Source: Kitasatospora sp. NBC_01246 (GTDB lineage Bacteria; Actinomycetota; Actinomycetes; Streptomycetales; Streptomycetaceae). Taken from it: 64,000 nucleotides of DNA. Below, piece by piece: positions 57,321 to 64,000 of the stretch. The position numbers were made by a program, and so were the translations under genes. Within the stretch, counting starts at the first letter, position 1. Every line of letters starts with the position of its first letter. Under the pieces are notes generated by a model. That model was given only the letters and a program-made list of their open reading frames with translations. It ran no database searches and was not told the origin of the DNA. The DNA lies in the NCBI RefSeq assembly GCF_036226505.1, contig NZ_CP108484.1, positions 4,526,001-4,590,000 on the forward strand, written 5' to 3'.

Positions 57321-58553
57321 TCAGAGCGTCCGGTCGCGGCCCGCGCCCCAGCCGGCCACGGCGGCGACCGCCGCCAGCACCAGCATCAGCAGCAGCGGGA
57401 CGTTCCAGCCGCCGGTCAGCTGGTGCAGGGCCCCGGCGCCGACCGGTCCGGCCGCGGCCACCAGGTAGCCGACCGCCTGCGACATGCCGCCCAGCTGGGC
57501 GGCGCCGGCCGCGCTGTCGGTGCGCAGCACGATGAAGGCGAGCGCGAGGCCGAGCGAGCCGCCCTGGGCGATGCCCAGGATGGTGGCCGACACCCAGGCC
57601 CCGGGCACCGGCGAGACCAGCAGGATCGTGATGCCGACCGCGTTCAGCACGGCCATCACCACGGCCAGCGTCCGCTGCCGGGTCATCCGGCCGGCCATCA
57701 GCGGCACCAGGAAGGCCCCGGCCACCTGGACCAGGTTGGAGAAGGCGAAGACCAGACCGGCCTCGCTCCGGTCCATCCCGTGGTCGGCCAGGATGGTCGG
57801 CATCCAGGCCACCAGGGTGTAGACCAGCAGCGACGAGATGCCCATGAAGAGGCTGATCTGCCAGGCCAGCGGCGAGCGCCAGACCCCCTCGATCGGCCGG
57901 CCGGCGGGGGCCGCCGCCACCGCCGCCTTCTCCTGGCGCGAGCGCAGCACCTGCGGCAGCCAGGCGACGGCGGCGATCAGGGCCAGCAGCGACCAGGCGC
58001 CCAGCGAGGCCCGCCAGCCGCCGCCGAGGGCGTGCTCCAGGGGCACCGAGGTGCCCGCCGCGAGGGTGGCGCCGACCAGCATGGTGGTCGAGTAGACGCC
58101 GGTCATGGTCGCCGCCCGGCCCGGGAACTCGCGCTTGACCAGGCCCGGCATCGAGACGTTCAGCACCGCGATCGCGACCCCGATCACCACGCAGCCGGCG
58201 TACAGCGCGGCCACCGAGGGCAGCACCCGCAGCAGCACGCCCGCGCCGAGCACCAGCACCGCGCCCAGCACCACCCGCTCGGTGCCGAACCGCCTGGTCA
58301 GCCGGGGGGTGAGCGGGGCGCCGGCGCCCTGGAAGAGCACCGGGACGGTGGTGATCAGACCGCTCGCCGTCGCGGAGAGCCCGAAGGTGTGCTGGATCTC
58401 GCCGACCATCGGCGAGATCGCCGCCAGGCAGGCCCGCATGTTGAGGGCGACCAGCACGATGCCGGTCAGCAGCAGGGCGGGGTGGGCCAGCCGGGTGCGG
58501 ACGGGGAGCGGGGCGGGAACGAGGACCGGCTGCTGGGCACGGGTGACGGCCAT
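57321..58553 (-). CDS. MFS transporter, CynX/NimT family
   Basis: A 410-residue transporter with twelve hydrophobic helices. ALLLTGIVLVALNMRACLAAI followed by SPMVGEIQHTFGLSATASGL is typical of the CynX/NimT group (cyanate or nitroimidazole transport in E. coli), and a second-half RTLAVVMAVLNAVGITILLV supports the usual duplicated layout. ATG 58553. It lies 62 bases downstream of the FadR-type regulator and is probably cotranscribed with and controlled by it. The actual substrate is unknown. Confidence 0.87.
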   Translation of the reverse strand: MAVTRAQQPVLVPAPLPVRTRLAHPALLLTGIVLVALNMRACLAAISPMVGEIQHTFGLSATASGLITTVPVLFQGAGAPLTPRLTRRFGTERVVLGAVLVLGAGVLLRVLPSVAALYAGCVVIGVAIAVLNVSMPGLVKREFPGRAATMTGVYSTTMLVGATLAAGTSVPLEHALGGGWRASLGAWSLLALIAAVAWLPQVLRSRQEKAAVAAAPAGRPIEGVWRSPLAWQISLFMGISSLLVYTLVAWMPTILADHGMDRSEAGLVFAFSNLVQVAGAFLVPLMAGRMTRQRTLAVVMAVLNAVGITILLVSPVPGAWVSATILGIAQGGSLGLALAFIVLRTDSAAGAAQLGGMSQAVGYLVAAAGPVGAGALHQLTGGWNVPLLLMLVLAAVAAVAGWGAGRDRTL

Positions 58554-58615
58554 GGGACGTGCTGCTCTTTCGTGAAAACGGGGGACGGACGCGGGAGGGC
58601 GGCGGCGGGTGCCGC

Positions 58616-59356
58616 CTACTTCCGGGCCGCGATGGCGGCGAGGAGCTGCTCGACGGCCGCGGTCGGCTCGGCGAGCAGCGTCCGACACGCGGCCTCGGCG
58701 CGGTCCGGGTCACCGCTCTCGATCGCGTCCACCAGCGCCGCGTGGGTGGCCACGACCACCTCGGGCATCTCGTGGTCCCCGAAGGCCGTCCGCATCGACT
58801 CCCGCACCGAGGCGCCGAAGTAGCGGTACACCTCGGTCAGCGCGGGGTTGTGCGCGGCCTCGACCACGGCGGTGTGGAACTCCAGGTCGTGCTCGACGGT
58901 CGCCTCGCGGCCGGCCCGCTCCGGGTGCGCCGCGATCACCTCCGCCTCGCGGGCCAGCGCGGCCCGCATCCGGACGATGTCCTCGGGCGTGTGCCGCAGC
59001 GCCGCCAGCCGGGCGCCCTCGGCCTCCAGCGCCGCCCGGACCTCCAGGACGTCCCGGACGCCGGAGCGCTGCACGCCCCGCAGGACGGAGGCCGGGTCGC
59101 TGGTGCTGCGCACGAAGGTGCCCTCACCCTGCCGGGTGGCCAGCATCCCGGCGTGCACCAGCACCCGGATGGCCTCCCGCACGGTGTTCCGTCCGACCTG
59201 AAGCCGCTCGGCCAGCTCGTGCTCGGTGGGGATCCGCGAGCCGACCGGCCAGCTGCCGGCGGCGAGCTGCTCGCGCAGCTGGTCGATGGCGGTGTCCACC
59301 AGGGAGCGCCGGCCGGCGGCCTGCAAGGTGTCCTCGCTGTGGCCGGATGCGGTCAT
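58616..59356 (-). CDS. GntR/FadR-family regulator
   Basis: A 246-residue repressor-type regulator. An N-terminal winged helix (AIDQLREQLAAGSWPVGSRI, EHELAERLQVGRNTVREAIR, LVHAGMLATRQGEGTFV) is followed by an FCD ligand domain (VLEVRAALEAEGARLAA, HDLEFHTAVVEAAHNPALTE, VVATHAALVDAIESGDPDRA) with the Asp/His residues that bind metal in this family. GAGGGGAG upstream favours ATG 59356 over 59392. Cotranscribed with the MFS gene; a 15-bp direct repeat in its promoter (59393-59430) is the likely operator. Confidence 0.9.
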   Translation of the reverse strand: MTASGHSEDTLQAAGRRSLVDTAIDQLREQLAAGSWPVGSRIPTEHELAERLQVGRNTVREAIRVLVHAGMLATRQGEGTFVRSTSDPASVLRGVQRSGVRDVLEVRAALEAEGARLAALRHTPEDIVRMRAALAREAEVIAAHPERAGREATVEHDLEFHTAVVEAAHNPALTEVYRYFGASVRESMRTAFGDHEMPEVVVATHAALVDAIESGDPDRAEAACRTLLAEPTAAVEQLLAAIAARK

Positions 59357-59392
59357 GGCGGAGCTCCCCTCTGCGCGTCGATCTGCGGTCAT

Positions 59393-59430
59393 CGGTCATC
59401 CTACAACCGCTTGCCCGGTCATCCTACAAC
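59393..59430. promoter_or_regulatory. 15-bp direct repeats upstream of the FadR-type gene
   Basis: CGGTCATCCTACAAC occurs at 59393-59407 and again at 59416-59430, without mismatch and 23 bp apart (about two helical turns), just upstream of the regulator start and between it and the divergent gene at 59522. On the minus strand each copy contains TAGGAT, which could also serve as a -10 element. Confidence 0.65.
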
Positions 59431-59521
59431 TGGCTCGCACCTGCGTGGGGGAACCGTCCGGGCCGTCCTGGCGTTCCTCCCGACGACTTCGGTCCACCCC
59501 TATTTCGAGGAGAGCGCCCCC

Positions 59522-60289
59522 ATGGTGTTCAAGAAGCTGCTCGGTGCCCTGGGCGTCGGCGGTCCCGGCGTCGACACCGTCCTGACCACGCCGGTCGTGC
59601 AGCCCGGCGGCACCCTGCACGGAACGGTCGAGCTGACCGGCGGGACGGTCGAGGCGGACATCCGGGGGATCACGCTGACCCTGGTCGCCCGGGTGGAGAT
59701 CGAGCACGAGGAGGGGGAGAGCACCGGCCTCTACCCGTTCGCGCGGTTCTCCGTCACCGCGCCGCTGGTGCTGGCGCCCGGCGAGAACCGGTCGATCCCG
59801 TTCGCCGTCCAGGTGCCGTTCGAGGCCCCGGTCACCGTCGTCGCCGGGCAGCACCTGCACGGCATGCAGCTCGGCGTGCGGACGGAGGTCGACATCGCGG
59901 GCGCGCTCGACAAGGGCGACTCCGACCCGCTGGAGATCGAGCCGCTGGCGGTGCAGCGCCGGATCCTGGACTCGCTGCTGCAGCTCGGCTTCCGGTTCCG
60001 CTCGGCCGACCTGGAGGCCGGCCACATCCGGGGCACCGGCCAGACGCTGCCGTTCTACCAGGAGATCGAGTTCTCCGCCGCGCCGCAGTACGCGCACGTC
60101 TGCAACTCGCTGGAGGTCAGCTTCGTCACCACCGCGCAGCGGGTCGAGGTGGTGCTGGAGGCGGACAAGCGCGGCGGCCTCTTCGGCCACGGCGGCGGCG
60201 ACGTCATCCGTACCCACGTGGTCGAGCACGGCCAGGCCGACCAGGACCTCACCGCGCTGGTCGACGGCTGGATCCGGGCCGCGCTCTGA
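59522..60289 (+). CDS. SpoOM-like (Spo0M/arrestin-fold) protein
   Basis: A 255-residue soluble protein of the sporulation-control Spo0M family, an arrestin-like beta-sandwich. The typical beginning FKKLLGALGVGGPGVDTVL is followed by VVQPGGTLHGTVELTGG, IPFAVQVPFEAPVTVV, the C-terminal RRILDSLLQLGFRFRSADLE and YQEIEFSAAP. GAGGAGAG precedes ATG 59522. In Bacillus the homologue influences stage 0 of sporulation; its role in actinomycetes is not clear from sequence. Confidence 0.87.
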   Translation: MVFKKLLGALGVGGPGVDTVLTTPVVQPGGTLHGTVELTGGTVEADIRGITLTLVARVEIEHEEGESTGLYPFARFSVTAPLVLAPGENRSIPFAVQVPFEAPVTVVAGQHLHGMQLGVRTEVDIAGALDKGDSDPLEIEPLAVQRRILDSLLQLGFRFRSADLEAGHIRGTGQTLPFYQEIEFSAAPQYAHVCNSLEVSFVTTAQRVEVVLEADKRGGLFGHGGGDVIRTHVVEHGQADQDLTALVDGWIRAAL

Positions 60290-60295
60290 CGGCCG

Positions 60296-60331
60296 CGCCG
60301 CCGGCCCCGGGGCGTCCGGGGGCCGGCGGCG
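60296..60331. terminator. Bidirectional hairpin between SpoOM-like and LCP genes
   Basis: A perfect 13-bp stem (60296-60308 with 60319-60331) and a 10-base loop, between stops at 60289 and 60344. Confidence 0.7.
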
Positions 60332-60343
60332 GGTCCGCGGCGG

Positions 60344-62146
60344 CTAGCCGTAGGAGACGTTGCTGCAGATGTCGTCGTCGGCCGAGCGGGCCTCGTTGAC
60401 CACCTCGGTGGGCAGCGGGGCCGGCACGTTGGGCGTGGCGCCGGTCGCGGCCGGGTTGGCCGCGGCGTAGTCCTTGCCGAGGACGAGGCTGATGCCGGCC
60501 GCCGAGGTGGGCGTCAGCTGGGCGCCCGGGAACATCGCCGCAATCCGCTCCGCGTTGGCCTTCTGCCCGGAGCCGTACTCCACCGTGGTGGTCGCCTTGT
60601 TGGTGTTCTTGGCGGTGGTGGTGCCGGTGACGGTGACCTTGTTGGTCTTGAGCGTCTCGGCCGCCTTGGCGGCCAGCCCGGTGACGGTGGTGCCGTTGTA
60701 GACCGCGACCTTCACCGGCGGGCCGTCCACGGCGGTCGGCGAGGGCGCGGCCGGCGTGGTCTCGGCGGGGGCCGGGGTCTGCGGCGCGTCCTCCTGCTTG
60801 CCGGTAGCGTCCTCGCCGTCGATGGTGCGGTCGGCCTGGAGGGTCTTCCAGAGGTTGTCGACGGCCGGGTGGACCAGGTCGATCCGGGGGCCGTTGTAGC
60901 GCCACGGCGTGGTCAGGAACTTGACGTCGTGCAGGTCGATGTTCTTCATCGACAGCGCGAAGTCCATCAGCTTCTTGGCCGAGTCCAGCCCGGGGTCGAC
61001 CGTCATCGACTTGGTGGCCGCGTCGGCCAGCGGCAGCAGCGTGGTCGGGTTCAGTCCCTCGCCCTTGACCTTGGCCATCAGCGAGGAAAGGAAGGCCTGC
61101 TGGCGCTTCATCCGGCCGACGTCGGACTCGTCGCCGATGCCGTGCCGCAGCCGGACGTAGTCCAGCGCCTTCTGGCCGGAGAGCTTCTGCTTCCCCTTGG
61201 GCAGGACGACCTTGCCCTTCTTGCCCAGGTTGGGGTTGAGGTGCCCCTCGTAGATGTCGTTCGGCAGGCAGACGTCGACGCCGCCGACGGCCTCGGTCAT
61301 CGCCGCGAAGCCCTCGAAGTTCACCTCGATGGTGTGGTCGACCCGGATGCCGGTGAGCTTCTCCACGGTGTTCTGGGTGCAGGCCGGGTTGCCGGCCTCG
61401 CTGTTGCCCACCGAGAACGCCGAGTTGAACATCTGCCCCGGCGACTCCTTGGTCCACTTGCCGTTCGGCAGCTTGCAGGCCGGGATGGTCACCAGCGCGT
61501 CGCGCGGGATCGAGATGCCCACCGCGTGCTTGTGGTCCGCGTAGACGTGCAACAGGATCGTGGTGTCCGAGCGGGCGCCGTCCTCGTTGCCGCCGCCGAG
61601 GTCGCTGTTCTTGCCGGCCCGCGAGTCGGAGCCGATCAGCAGGATGTTGACGGGCTTGTTGCCGTTGGCGTCGGCGACCGCCTCGGGCGGGCGGTCGGTG
61701 GAGATCGCGTCCGCGTCGAAGGACTTGATGTTGCCGTTCAGCTTGTAGTAGATCGCGCCGCCGGTGCCCGCCAGCGCCACCAGGACGCCGGCCACCGACC
61801 AGGCCACGATCTTCTTGGTGTTCCGCTTCGGCTTGCGGCTGTTGCGCGCGGCCGCGCGGCCGCCCGTCGCGGTGCCCTCGGCCTTCCCGTCCTCGGACCG
61901 CCCGCCGTCGCCCTTGCCGCGGCCGCCGCCCTTGCCCTGGGCGGCCCGCCGGGCCTCCGCCCGGCCGCCGGGCCGGGGCGCGGGCACCCGGGCGTCGTCC
62001 GCCGGTCCGTCGGTGCCGGCGCCGCCGCGTGAACCGCCGGTCCGCGGGGTGCCGGCCGCGCGTGCGGCGCCGGTGCCGCGGGGGCCGTTCGCGGCGCGCC
62101 GCCGGCCTTCCGCCCCCGACGTGCTCTCGTCCCACTGGCCTGACAT
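60344..62146 (-). CDS. LytR-CpsA-Psr (LCP) family cell-wall ligase
   Basis: A 600-residue membrane protein that should attach teichoic acid-like or other glycopolymers to peptidoglycan. A long basic, Gly/Ala-rich cytosolic N-terminus (about 1-105) precedes one membrane helix (IVAWSVAGVLVALAGTGGAI). The LCP domain has ILLIGSDSRAGKN, RSDTTILLHVYADHKHAVGI, SIPRDALVTIP, and the pyrophosphate-binding DYVRLRHGIGDESDVGRMKR. After a Pro/Thr linker a LytR_C domain follows (VAVYNGTTVTGLAAKAAETL, then GSGQKANAERIAAMF). ATG 62146 is chosen; an upstream in-frame start only adds Arg-rich residues. Confidence 0.93.
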   Translation of the reverse strand: MSGQWDESTSGAEGRRRAANGPRGTGAARAAGTPRTGGSRGGAGTDGPADDARVPAPRPGGRAEARRAAQGKGGGRGKGDGGRSEDGKAEGTATGGRAAARNSRKPKRNTKKIVAWSVAGVLVALAGTGGAIYYKLNGNIKSFDADAISTDRPPEAVADANGNKPVNILLIGSDSRAGKNSDLGGGNEDGARSDTTILLHVYADHKHAVGISIPRDALVTIPACKLPNGKWTKESPGQMFNSAFSVGNSEAGNPACTQNTVEKLTGIRVDHTIEVNFEGFAAMTEAVGGVDVCLPNDIYEGHLNPNLGKKGKVVLPKGKQKLSGQKALDYVRLRHGIGDESDVGRMKRQQAFLSSLMAKVKGEGLNPTTLLPLADAATKSMTVDPGLDSAKKLMDFALSMKNIDLHDVKFLTTPWRYNGPRIDLVHPAVDNLWKTLQADRTIDGEDATGKQEDAPQTPAPAETTPAAPSPTAVDGPPVKVAVYNGTTVTGLAAKAAETLKTNKVTVTGTTTAKNTNKATTTVEYGSGQKANAERIAAMFPGAQLTPTSAAGISLVLGKDYAAANPAATGATPNVPAPLPTEVVNEARSADDDICSNVSYG

Positions 62147-62324
62147 GCGCGTACCTCTCAGCGGCGGAAGCAGCAATCCTGTACGTGTCCGGCGGGCACG
62201 GCCCGGGTGGGCCGGGACAACCGCACAGGAGCACCGCACCGGGAGACGCGGAGCTTCAGCGGAGCATACAAACTCTTTCTTTCACGGTCAGCATCCGGGT
62301 GCCGTCGGGCGGCCCGGCCGGTGC

Positions 62325-63173
62325 TCAGTGCCGCGGGTAGAGCCGCTCCAGGACGACGGCGACGCCGTCCTCGTCGTTGCCGACGGTGACCTCGTCGGCG
62401 ACCGCCAGCAGCTCCGGGTGCGCGTTGGCCATCGCGACGCCGTGCGCGGCCCAGCCGAACATCGGCACGTCATTGGGCATGTCGCCGAAGGCGATGGTGT
62501 CGGCGGCCCGCAGGCCCAGGCGGCGGGCGGCGACGGCCAGGCCGGTGGCCTTGGAGAGGCCCAGCGGGAGCAGTTCGACGATGCCGGCGCCGGACATCAC
62601 CACGCCGACCAGGTCGCCGGCGACGCGGCGGGCGGTCTCGGCGAGCGCGTCGTCGGTGAGCCCGCGGCACTGGATGTAGAGCTTGCTGAGCGGGGCGGCG
62701 AGCAGCTCGCCCTTGTCGACCCGGACCACCGGCAGGTCGGAGCCGATCAGGAGTTCGTAGCCGGGACCGGCCAGGACGTCGCCCTCCAGGCCGTCCTGGT
62801 TGGCGGCGACGGCCAGCGGGCCGGTCTCCGCCTCTATCTTGGCGATGGCCAGCGCGGCCAGCCTGCGGTCCAGGGTGAGCGAGGTGAGCAGCTTGTGCGC
62901 CCCCGCGTCGTAGACCTGCGCGCCCTGGCCGCAGACCGCTATGCCCCGGTAGCCGATCTCGTCGAAGACCGGCCGGGCCCAGGCGGCCGAGCGGCCGGTG
63001 ACGACGATGTGCACCGCTCCGGCGCCGGTGGCGGCGGCCAGCGCGGTGCGGGTGCGCGCGGAGACGGTCTCCTCGCTGGTGAGCAGGGTGCCGTCGAGGT
63101 CGGTGGCGACCAGCCGGAAGGGCAGGTCGCCACCGGCGCCGGGGGAGACGGGGCTGGGGCTGGTACTGCTCAT
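62325..63173 (-). CDS. HAD-superfamily (Cof-type) phosphatase
   Basis: A 282-residue Cof/HAD-IIB hydrolase with motif I VATDLDGTLL, motif II VVTGRS, the Lys of motif III in LGLSKATGLAVAA and motif IV FGDMPNDVPMFGWA. A short Ser/Pro-rich leader precedes it. It is a paralogue of the protein at 41458 (same motif spacing and similar VAVVLERL ending). It lies 49 bases after serS on the same strand and is probably cotranscribed. ATG 63173 has GGGAG rather far upstream; ATG 63200 is possible. Confidence 0.88.
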   Translation of the reverse strand: MSSTSPSPVSPGAGGDLPFRLVATDLDGTLLTSEETVSARTRTALAAATGAGAVHIVVTGRSAAWARPVFDEIGYRGIAVCGQGAQVYDAGAHKLLTSLTLDRRLAALAIAKIEAETGPLAVAANQDGLEGDVLAGPGYELLIGSDLPVVRVDKGELLAAPLSKLYIQCRGLTDDALAETARRVAGDLVGVVMSGAGIVELLPLGLSKATGLAVAARRLGLRAADTIAFGDMPNDVPMFGWAAHGVAMANAHPELLAVADEVTVGNDEDGVAVVLERLYPRH

Positions 63174-63222
63174 GGGCCGTGCGTCTCCCGGGAGTTGCAT
63201 TCGGGCGGTGGTGCGGTGGGCG

Positions 63223-64000
63223 TTACTTGACCGGGGGCAGGACGGAACGCCCGCCGAGGAACGGCCGCAGCGCCTCCGGGACCACCACCGAGCCGTCGGC
63301 CTGCTGGTGGTTCTCCAGGATCGCCACGATGGTGCGCGGAACGGCGACCAGGGTGCCGTTCAGCGTGGCCAGCGGGCGGACCTTGCCCTCCTCGCGCATC
63401 CGGATGGAGAGCCGGCGCGACTGGTACTCGGTCGTGTTGGAGGTCGAGGTGACCTCGCGGTACTTGCCCTGGGTCGGGATCCACGCCTCGATGTCGAACT
63501 TGCGCGCGGCCGAGGAGCCGAGGTCGCCGGAGGCGACGTCGATCACCCGGTAGGGCAGCTCCAGGGCGTTCAGGAAGTCCTTCTCCCACTGCAGCAGCCG
63601 GCGGTGCTCCTGCTCGGCGTCCTCGGGCGTGGTGAAGACGAACATCTCCACCTTCTCGAACTGGTGGACGCGGATGATGCCGCGGGTGTCCTTGCCGTAG
63701 GTGCCGGCCTCGCGGCGGAAGCAGGACGAGTAGCCGGCGTAGCGCAGCGGCAGCTTGTCCGCGTCGATGATCTCGTCCATGTGGTACGCCGCGAGCGGGA
63801 CCTCGCTGGTGCCGACGAGGTAGCGCTCCTCCTCTTCGAGGAAGTACACGTTCTCGGCGGCCTGGCCGAGGAAGCCGGTGCCGTCCATGGCGGCCGGGCG
63901 GACCAGGGCCGGGGTGATCATCGGGGTGAAGCCGGCCGCGGTGGCCTGGGTGATCGCCATGTTGACCAGGGCGAGCTCCAGCAGCGCGCCGACACCGGTC
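63223..64000 (-). CDS. serS: Seryl-tRNA synthetase, C-terminal part
   Basis: About 258 C-terminal residues of the class II synthetase that charges tRNA-Ser; the N-terminal coiled-coil arm and the start lie beyond the right edge. Motif 2 is evident in YAGYSSCFRREAGTYGKDTR with GIIRVHQFEKVEMF, and motif 3 in the TSNTTEYQSRRLSIRMRE region. Further conserved pieces are PLAAYHMDEII and TLNGTLVAVPRTIVAILEN. The gene is essential and no unusual change is seen. Confidence 0.97.
   Translation of the reverse strand, partial: TGVGALLELALVNMAITQATAAGFTPMITPALVRPAAMDGTGFLGQAAENVYFLEEEERYLVGTSEVPLAAYHMDEIIDADKLPLRYAGYSSCFRREAGTYGKDTRGIIRVHQFEKVEMFVFTTPEDAEQEHRRLLQWEKDFLNALELPYRVIDVASGDLGSSAARKFDIEAWIPTQGKYREVTSTSNTTEYQSRRLSIRMREEGKVRPLATLNGTLVAVPRTIVAILENHQQADGSVVVPEALRPFLGGRSVLPPVK

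Overview
The window is high-GC DNA with strong third-position G/C, GTG and TTG starts, many 4-base stop/start overlaps, and families typical of Streptomycetaceae: DUF397/DUF5753 regulators, a fused CydDC, DUF6153, graspetide genes and a LAxTG surface protein. It looks like chromosomal DNA of Streptomyces, Kitasatospora or a close relative; the genus cannot be settled by reading. I saw no tRNA, rRNA, CRISPR array, transposase or integrase.

Layout. 1-3.5 kb: start of an MFS gene divergent from an MmyB-type regulator, a LAQTG surface protein and a DUF2785 protein. 3.6-6.1 kb: an AbaA/WhiJ-like module (small ATPase operon divergent from an XRE/DUF5753 regulator plus DUF397). 6.1-10.2 kb: a graspetide RiPP cluster (precursor, ATP-grasp ligase, PIMT-like methyltransferase) behind a second DUF5753 operon. 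10.7-14.8 kb: a MacA/MacB-like exporter. 15.3-17.6 kb: an OmpR-type two-component pair. 17.7-20.5 kb: Uma2 nuclease-fold protein, HTH regulator, aldo/keto reductase, VOC protein. 20.7-28.8 kb: cydA-cydB-cydDC behind a Rex-like operator, then a GAF histidine kinase. 29.0-29.9 kb: two small DUF1508-like proteins. 30.3-41.3 kb: a Pst-type ABC importer with three PstS-like proteins, a further secreted protein and a sortase-fold protein without catalytic residues. 41.5-45.8 kb: HAD phosphatase, Met/His-rich lipoprotein, DUF6153 protein, flavin-dependent oxidoreductase and a toxin-antitoxin pair. 46.0-50.7 kb: a lipoprotein and four tandem paralogous membrane proteins. 50.8-53.5 kb: two WXG100-like export candidates. 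53.7-57.3 kb: two ABC-2 pairs. 57.3-64 kb: MFS transporter, FadR-type regulator, SpoOM-like protein, LCP ligase, HAD phosphatase and the 3' part of serS.

How the parts work together. The cyd block forms a redox-controlled high-affinity terminal oxidase with its assembly exporter. The 6.1-8.5 kb genes form a peptide pathway: the ATP-grasp enzyme should install side-chain esters in a Thr-rich then Asp/Glu-rich core, and the methyltransferase may convert an Asp-Gly aspartate to aspartimide. The 30-41 kb block encodes a complete importer (two permeases and an ATPase), unusually rich in surface proteins and lacking a visible PHO box. The two most interesting objects are the graspetide cluster and the Pst/pseudo-sortase cluster. 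Two recent-looking tandem duplications (20 bp at 32.1 kb, 86 bp at 48.6 kb) changed coding ends or made a chimeric mini-ORF.
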